NCBI GenBank assembly: GCA_017405545.1
Contig: JAFRAF010000273.1
Location: forward strand, 1-8,773
Length of the DNA: 8,773 nucleotides
DNA from: Oscillospiraceae bacterium
Lineage (GTDB): Bacteria > Bacillota > Clostridia > Oscillospirales > Oscillospiraceae
Direction: 5' to 3'
Positions 4,011 through 8,773 of this stretch are shown here, in pieces (positions within the stretch are counted from its first letter, which is position 1; each line of letters begins with the position of its first letter). Below the pieces are notes generated by a model. It was not told the DNA's origin. It saw only the letters and a list, made by a program, of their open reading frames with translations, and made no database searches. A program made the translations under genes and the position numbers.

Positions 4011-6600
4011 ATTTGTTTTTCGTTATCATGAGGTGCTCTGTAGGCATGTCGTAATAGAGCTTTATCTCATCCGTCTCGCCCTCCAGCACATATACGATGC
4101 TCTCCAGCTCCGCGGAGTGCTCCATGTAGGAGGACAGCCTGTTTTCCCCGGCTGTTATGAGCCCGGGCTCAAAGTGGAGTGTGCTCTCTTCCTCAAAGAC
4201 CGCTGAGTACCGTATGCCCGCCTCCACAAGGTCCTGGAAGATATGGCTGCCGTAGCTGAGCTCGGGCATATATCCCACTCTGCTCTCCGAGACCTCGATG
4301 ATTACGTCGAACTCGCTGATGTCCGCGAAAGCGGAGGGCACGCCCAGCTCAGCGGAGGAGGTGCATATCCTGCCGGGGGTGATGAGAAGCATGCGCTTAT
4401 TCTGCTCCCTGAGCTTCCAGTTTATGGCGGACAGAGCGGTCTTGACCTTGAATTTTTCCACATATGGCATTTTGTAATAGGCAATGGCGTCCACATACAC
4501 CAAAACGTCTACGCCGAAGCATCTGGAAAAGCCCATGGATACCCCCTTGGTCTCCAGCAGGATGCTGTCGTAGCTTCCCGGCTCGGGGAAGGACACTGAA
4601 CCGCCCCCGCCGGTCATCTGCAGGGGCCTGCACTGTAGCAGGTCGATGACGTGCTCCCCCTCCGGGGAGACGTTTATCGTGAACTCTATATCCACGGGGT
4701 AATCATACTCGGCCTGTAAGAGGCTGAGTATCTCGTGCATGTCCTCCATAAGCAACTTGTTCTGTACAAGCCCCTCGCAGGAGGTGAAGAGTATGGGACG
4801 CACTATGCCCCTGTCCCTGAAGGCGCGCTCCGCGTCCCAGTCGTGGGAGAAGAGCAGCTTCGTCTGATAGTCGGGCAGGCGGGGCTGTATGCGGTCGGAG
4901 GGGAAGCTCTCCACCGAGCCGGAGGTGTTGCTGACCGCGTCGATGAGCCGCTGTGAGAACTGGTGCCTGTCCGCCGAGGATGTGAGCAGCACTCTGGAGG
5001 GGTTGTCCAGGGCCACGATTCGGGGATAGGATCCCGTCCTGCGGTCCACAGCCGCGGTGCCCAGTCCGGCCACAAGGCGCAGCATGCCCGCCTCCGGGTG
5101 CTCTATGCCCAGCCGGTAGGGGCTCATGGAATAACCCACGCCCGCGGCGCAGGGCATGTAGAGGTCGTCGTATCTGGAGCCGGAGACCCTCTGCACCAGC
5201 AGGGCCATCTGCTCGTCCAGCCTGTCCAGTCCTCTGCGTTTGCGGTAATCCAGCGCCGACATGCTCATGGTGCTGGCGTATACCGTGCGTACAGCCTGCT
5301 CAAAGGCCTGCAGCCGTTCCTCCGGGTCGCCGTTGTTGGCGCAGAACACGGATTCATACTTGCCGGCAAAAGCATTGCCGAAGCCGTCCTCAAGTATGGA
5401 GCTGGAGCGGACAATGACCGGGTCGTTGCCGTAGTAGTCGAGAAGCTTGCGAAAGGCCCTCTCCATGCTTGGGGGAAAGACGCCCTGCATTATCTTCTCC
5501 GCGAAGCTGTCCGCAAGGGAGAAGTAGCCCTCCTCGGTTTTCTGCTGTATCTTCAAATCCCAGAAGCCGTTGTCCACTATATAAGAATAAAAATCGTCCG
5601 AACCTATGGAAAAGGAGTCGTGGGGCTCGACCCGCCGGAATATGTCGGGGCGTTTGTTTTCCGTTATCTTTCGGGACAGGAGCATGCCGCATGCCTTGCC
5701 GCCTATCATACCCGTGCCCACCATGCGTGAGTGTATCTCAAAATAGTCCTTTGGCAGGAAATTCTGCTTTATGAGCTGACGCATTCTGTCGTCCCGGGTG
5801 AGCATGATGTCGCATATCCTGCTGCAGTCCTCGCTCACGTCAATGCCGCTTTCATATTTCAGCTTCGTACGCTGGAAAAAACGCTCCCAGCTATCCATGT
5901 TCTGGTTTTCGCTCCCCTCCGTGGCCAGATTCACATGGGCGTAATACTGGCTGACCTCCACTCCCTCGGACAGGGGACGGAATTCTCCGGTCCCGGCGCA
6001 GTATTTGTGGGGGTGGAACATGGTGGGTGAGTTCCGGTTCCAGACCTTGATGGGCCGCACATACAGCTCGCCCGTCCTGCCCGGCTGAGCGCAGGGGAAG
6101 ACGTCGAAAAAGAGCTGTGTGGTGTCTTGGATCTTCTCTATGGCGTCAAAGGAGTGGCGGCCCCGGAGCACGGGGAAATACGCCACGGTGTCCAGCTGGA
6201 AGAGGAAAGGACAGGTCAGATGGAAAAAGTCGCCCATCAGTATGTCCGTGGCCCAGGCCTCCTCCAGGTCGGAGAGACAGTCGAAGACATAGAAGCCGTC
6301 TTTGCCCTCCCGCTCGATCCGGTTGTTGATGTTGATGGTACTGGTCTCGAAGAGATGGGTCAGCTTCATGTTCACGATCCTCAGCCCCTCCATGGGCTCG
6401 AGGATTGGCTCGTGCTCCGCGAATCTGACATAGATGAGATTTCTGCCGTCGCGTATGGCCTGGGCGGCGAAGGGCCGCGCCAGTTCCCTAAATTCCTCCA
6501 GATCGGAGACACGCCATACCACGTTGTCGCCAAGGCGGATGTTGTCCAGTGCGCTGTCCATGGCAGGGATACCCGAACAGATCCTGTCAAAAGCAGCCAT
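4009..6600 (-). CDS. PEP/pyruvate-binding (PEP synthase N-half) ATP-grasp protein, no phosphohistidine domain
   Basis: The 863-residue protein starts at ATG 6600, with GGAGGT 6 bases upstream. The middle part is a PPDK_N/PEP synthase nucleotide-binding domain: GTGMIGGKACGM at 295-306, VRSSSILEDGFGNAFAGK at 397-414 (family form VRSSATAEDxxxASFAGQ), VDIEF at 636-640 and LLQCRPLQ at 654-661. The first 165 residues (SGIPAMDSALDN, GDNVVW at 24-29, FYVFDCLSDL at 103-112) look like a RecA/KaiC-type fold with no Walker A lysine. The C-terminal 150 residues (LLITPGRICTSSAELGVP, 738-755) replace the swivel domain. The TGG-SHAAI type phosphohistidine motif and the PEP/pyruvate barrel are absent, so the full PEP synthase reaction cannot be expected. 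Similar proteins are commonly annotated as PEP synthase in anaerobes; the true reaction is unknown. It lies 60 bases after asnB and 88 before nadE. Confidence 0.88.
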   Translation of the reverse strand: MAAFDRICSGIPAMDSALDNIRLGDNVVWRVSDLEEFRELARPFAAQAIRDGRNLIYVRFAEHEPILEPMEGLRIVNMKLTHLFETSTININNRIEREGKDGFYVFDCLSDLEEAWATDILMGDFFHLTCPFLFQLDTVAYFPVLRGRHSFDAIEKIQDTTQLFFDVFPCAQPGRTGELYVRPIKVWNRNSPTMFHPHKYCAGTGEFRPLSEGVEVSQYYAHVNLATEGSENQNMDSWERFFQRTKLKYESGIDVSEDCSRICDIMLTRDDRMRQLIKQNFLPKDYFEIHSRMVGTGMIGGKACGMLLSRKITENKRPDIFRRVEPHDSFSIGSDDFYSYIVDNGFWDLKIQQKTEEGYFSLADSFAEKIMQGVFPPSMERAFRKLLDYYGNDPVIVRSSSILEDGFGNAFAGKYESVFCANNGDPEERLQAFEQAVRTVYASTMSMSALDYRKRRGLDRLDEQMALLVQRVSGSRYDDLYMPCAAGVGYSMSPYRLGIEHPEAGMLRLVAGLGTAAVDRRTGSYPRIVALDNPSRVLLTSSADRHQFSQRLIDAVSNTSGSVESFPSDRIQPRLPDYQTKLLFSHDWDAERAFRDRGIVRPILFTSCEGLVQNKLLMEDMHEILSLLQAEYDYPVDIEFTINVSPEGEHVIDLLQCRPLQMTGGGGSVSFPEPGSYDSILLETKGVSMGFSRCFGVDVLVYVDAIAYYKMPYVEKFKVKTALSAINWKLREQNKRMLLITPGRICTSSAELGVPSAFADISEFDVIIEVSESRVGYMPELSYGSHIFQDLVEAGIRYSAVFEEESTLHFEPGLITAGENRLSSYMEHSAELESIVYVLEGETDEIKLYYDMPTEHLMITKNK

Positions 6601-6660
6601 AAAAGCACCTCCACAATACGAATATACGAAGCTGTTTTTTGTACGCGATGATGGTTTACT

Positions 6661-8244
6661 TTAAATCCCGCTTTCCCCGTAGTTTGCCAGCACTCTGGCG
6701 GAGGGGTCGTCCACGTCGCAGCCGGGCCAGGTCTTGTTGGGCATCCAATAGTCCTTTATCATATGCGACTGGCCGGGATAGTATTTCTCAAAGATTTCCC
6801 TGTACAGCAGGCTCTCCTTGGTGAAAGGCGGACAGTAGTCGTACAGGCGCCGCTTCTCTTCGAATTCCGCGTCCGTATACCTGGACTCGGCATATTCCTT
6901 AAGGTCATCCACCATGGAGTGTCCCACCGCGTCGGAGAAGGCTGCCTTCTGACGCCATAATATCTCCTCGGGCAGCAGCTTGTCCGCCTCAAAGGCCCGC
7001 CGAAGCAGATATTTGCCCATGCCGTAGCTGTTCATCTTCAGCTTCGGGTCTATTGACATGACATATTGTACGAATTCCAGATCGCCGAAGGGCACGCGGG
7101 CCTCCAGCGAGTTCACGGAGATGCAGCGGTCGGCCCGCAGCACGTCGTACATGTGCAGCTCGTCCACGCGCTTTTTCGCCTCTGCCTGGAACTCCTCGGG
7201 GCTCGGGGCGTAGTCCGTGTATTTATAGCCGAACAGCTCGTCGCTTATCTCGCCTGTGAGCAGGACCCGGATGTCAGTCTGCTCGTGTATGGCCTTGCAG
7301 CATAGGTACATGCCCATGCTGGCCCGGATTGTGGTGATATCCCAGGTGCCCAGCAGGGCAATGAGTTCTTCCAAAGAGTCCAGAACCTGCTGACGGGTCA
7401 TATAGACCTCGGTGTGCTCGGCTCCTATGTAGTCTGCCACCATGCGGGCATATTTGAGGTCTATGGCGTCCGTATCCATGCCTATGGCAAAGGTGCGGAC
7501 GTGCTTGCCCAGTACACGGGCCGATATGGCGCAGACCAGACTGGAGTCCAGCCCGCCGGAGAGGAGAAAGCCCAGAGGCGCGTCCGCGTCCAGCCGCTTG
7601 TCCACTCCCAGTATCAGCTTTTCCCTGATGCCGGCGCATATGCTGTCCAGATCGCCGTCGATATAGCCGTCAACGTCTGTCATGTCGGCATATCGGGTGA
7701 AGGTCCCGTCCGCGTAGTAGTAGCCGGGAGGGAAGGGCGTTATATCATCACACAGGCCCACAAGGTTCTTCGCCTCGCTGGCGAAAACCATATCGCCGTT
7801 TTTGTCATAGCCGTAAAACAGAGGGCGGATGCCTATGGGATCACGGGCGGCTATAAAGCTGTCCCTTTTGCTGTCATATATGATCATGGCGAACTCCGCG
7901 TCCAGCTTTGAGAACATCTCAAGTCCGTATTCCCTGTACAGCGGCAGGATGATCTCACAGTCGGAGCCGCTTTTGAAGCTGTATCCGTCGTCCTCCAGCT
8001 CTTTTTTCAGCGGGCGGAACAGATACAGCTCTCCGTTGCATACACACATGTCTCCATCCAGATGGAAGGGCTGCATGCCGGTCTCCTCCAGCCCCATTAT
8101 CGCAAGGCGATGGAAGCAGAGACAGCCCTCTCCGGCCTTCTCCACCCGGGACATGTCCGGCCCGCGGGAGTTGGTGCGGTCGAAGAATTCATGCAATTCA
8201 TCTTCCCCTATAGTCAGTTTTGTAAAACCCATGATGGAACACAT
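6661..8244 (-). CDS. asnB: Asparagine synthetase B, glutamine-hydrolysing
   Basis: AsnB makes asparagine from aspartate, ATP and glutamine in the cytoplasm. The 527-residue protein begins MCSIMGF, which leaves Cys as the N-terminal nucleophile once Met is removed. That and the ribosome-binding site (GGAG, 8 bases upstream) fix the start at ATG 8244. Glutaminase landmarks are RGPD (27-30), HRLAIMG (45-51), NGELY (70-74) and GSDCE (93-97). The synthetase domain has the ATP loop SGGLDSS (229-235), TTIRAS (304-309), EARVPF (381-386) and WRQKAAFSDAVG (430-441). The end, DDPSARV (512-518), matches the E. coli AsnB tail DDPSGRAVG, and the length is close to the 554 of that enzyme. Unusual: the pyrophosphate-loop motif usually GEGxDExFGGY reads GEISDELFGYKY (331-342). 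It lies 55 bases after purF and 60 before the ATP-grasp gene, probably on the same transcript. Confidence 0.95.
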   Translation of the reverse strand: MCSIMGFTKLTIGEDELHEFFDRTNSRGPDMSRVEKAGEGCLCFHRLAIMGLEETGMQPFHLDGDMCVCNGELYLFRPLKKELEDDGYSFKSGSDCEIILPLYREYGLEMFSKLDAEFAMIIYDSKRDSFIAARDPIGIRPLFYGYDKNGDMVFASEAKNLVGLCDDITPFPPGYYYADGTFTRYADMTDVDGYIDGDLDSICAGIREKLILGVDKRLDADAPLGFLLSGGLDSSLVCAISARVLGKHVRTFAIGMDTDAIDLKYARMVADYIGAEHTEVYMTRQQVLDSLEELIALLGTWDITTIRASMGMYLCCKAIHEQTDIRVLLTGEISDELFGYKYTDYAPSPEEFQAEAKKRVDELHMYDVLRADRCISVNSLEARVPFGDLEFVQYVMSIDPKLKMNSYGMGKYLLRRAFEADKLLPEEILWRQKAAFSDAVGHSMVDDLKEYAESRYTDAEFEEKRRLYDYCPPFTKESLLYREIFEKYYPGQSHMIKDYWMPNKTWPGCDVDDPSARVLANYGESGI

Positions 8245-8252
8245 TTTTCTCA

Positions 8253-8256
8253 CTCC
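8253..8256 (-). promoter_or_regulatory. Ribosome-binding site that sets the asnB start
   Basis: GGAG on the minus strand ends 8 bases before ATG 8244. The alternative GTG at 8253 overlaps this site and would put three residues before the catalytic Cys, which is incompatible with an N-terminal nucleophile. Confidence 0.75.
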
Positions 8257-8278
8257 AGACTGTTTGTTGTATTGTACC

Positions 8279-8298
8279 CGGCAGTTTATGTTCTGCCG
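8279..8298. repeat. Small hairpin between purF and asnB
   Basis: CGGCAG (8279-8284) and CTGCCG (8293-8298) form a perfect 6-base-pair stem with an 8-base loop, starting two bases after the purF stop codon. No T run follows on either strand, so it does not look like a terminator. It may affect mRNA stability between the two genes. Confidence 0.4.
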
Positions 8299-8299
8299 T

Positions 8300-8773
8300 C
8301 TATGTCGAATGTATCTTCTTTTCGAAGCGGTTTTTCCCGCCCGAGGGTATCGCTGTGGGATATGAGCCGGTGAAGCAGGCCGTACAGAAGCCTGTGTCCT
8401 CCCCGGTCAGCAGGGATACGTGATCCAGACTCAGATAACCCAGGGAGTCCACGCCTATGATCTCAGCTATCTCATCCACGCTGTGGTGGTTGGCAATCAG
8501 CTTGTCCGCGCTGTCGATATCGGTCCCGTAGTAGCAGGGCGCGATGAAAGGCGGCGCGCTCACCCGCATGTGTATCTCACTTGCCCCGGCGGAGCGCAGC
8601 ATGGCGATGGTCTTGCGGCAGGTGGTCCCCCTGACGATGGAGTCGTCTATGAGGACCACTCTCTTTCCCTTTATGACATGGCGGATGGGGTTGAGCTTTA
8701 TGCTCACCCCGGATTCCCGCTCCCCCTGCGTGGGGGCAATAAAGGTCCGCCCTATATACTTGTTCTTCGTAAA
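8300..8773 (-). CDS. purF: Amidophosphoribosyltransferase PurF, C-terminal part (5' end outside window)
   Basis: PurF performs the first committed step of purine synthesis: PRPP plus glutamine gives 5-phosphoribosylamine. The 157 residues present are open to the window edge. They begin FTKNKYIGRTFIAPTQ, matching the well-known PurF stretch before the PRPP site. The PRPP loop VVLIDDSIVRGTT is at fragment residues 39-51. APPFIAPCYYG (73-83), ANHHSVDEI (94-102) and CTACFTGSYP (130-139) follow in the family order. Cys80, Cys130 and Cys133 sit where the Bacillus-type enzyme has three of its four [4Fe-4S] ligands, so this is the iron-sulfur type, likely oxygen-sensitive. The GTG at 8707 is not the start, because conserved sequence continues before it. 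It is the first visible gene of the asnB/ATP-grasp/nadE run; upstream genes are unknown. Confidence 0.95.
   Translation of the reverse strand, partial: FTKNKYIGRTFIAPTQGERESGVSIKLNPIRHVIKGKRVVLIDDSIVRGTTCRKTIAMLRSAGASEIHMRVSAPPFIAPCYYGTDIDSADKLIANHHSVDEIAEIIGVDSLGYLSLDHVSLLTGEDTGFCTACFTGSYPTAIPSGGKNRFEKKIHST

Noticed and set aside
4963..5730. 255-codon open frame on the plus strand inside the ATP-grasp gene
   Set aside because: Antisense shadow with no family resemblance and no ribosome-binding site; the minus-strand frame carries conserved motifs throughout.
8245..8253. GTG start for asnB three codons upstream
   Set aside because: It would bury the catalytic Cys behind extra residues and overlaps the ribosome-binding site.
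8300..8707. Separate small phosphoribosyltransferase starting at GTG 8707
   Set aside because: Conserved PurF sequence continues in frame up to the window edge, so this is the C-terminal part of PurF.

Overview
The window looks like chromosomal DNA from a member of the Firmicutes, most likely Clostridia. The evidence is consensus AGGAGG-type ribosome-binding sites, AT-rich intergenic DNA with sigma-A style promoters and Rho-independent terminators, a CCA-encoded tRNA, and protein families typical of gut clostridia. This is inference from style and families; no taxonomic marker is present. Every protein gene is on the minus strand and the single tRNA is on the plus strand. I see no mobile element, CRISPR array or phage gene.

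Layout from left to right. (1) 1-509, minus: the N-terminal part of a multi-pass membrane protein resembling the DUF1097/YcdZ family, with a GTG start, a strong ribosome-binding site and a good promoter (579-607) whose spacer holds a cre-like palindrome. (2) 812-1012, plus: a self-contained tRNA-Pro(GGG) unit with A/T tract, extended -10 promoter, tRNA and terminator. (3) 1013-1573: a 560-base gap containing a roughly 180-base GC-rich island of consecutive hairpins, then AT-rich DNA, then the terminator of the next gene. (4) 1574-2824, minus: a sodium/dicarboxylate-type (DAACS) symporter whose substrate-carboxylate Arg is replaced by Ala, which suggests a non-acidic substrate. (5) 2825-3155: an intergenic region with back-to-back -10 elements, a small palindrome, a possible plus-strand small RNA and a strong bidirectional terminator. 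(6) 3156-8773, minus: a co-directional run transcribed in the order purF (3' part only), asnB, a PEP/pyruvate-binding ATP-grasp protein, nadE, ending at the terminator at 3075-3111.

The last run is the most coherent unit. PurF and AsnB are both glutamine amidotransferases that release ammonia internally. NadE here is the short ammonia-dependent form without its own glutaminase. The large protein between them has the nucleotide-binding half of PEP synthase but no phosphohistidine swivel or PEP-binding barrel. Gaps of 55, 60 and 88 bases with no terminator in the reading direction suggest one transcript, so the set may be a nitrogen/NAD/nucleotide module. I found nothing that can confidently be called a new system. 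The best leads are the two possible non-coding RNAs (1085-1255 and 2927-3111), the altered symporter binding site, and the unexplained ATP-grasp protein within the amidotransferase operon.
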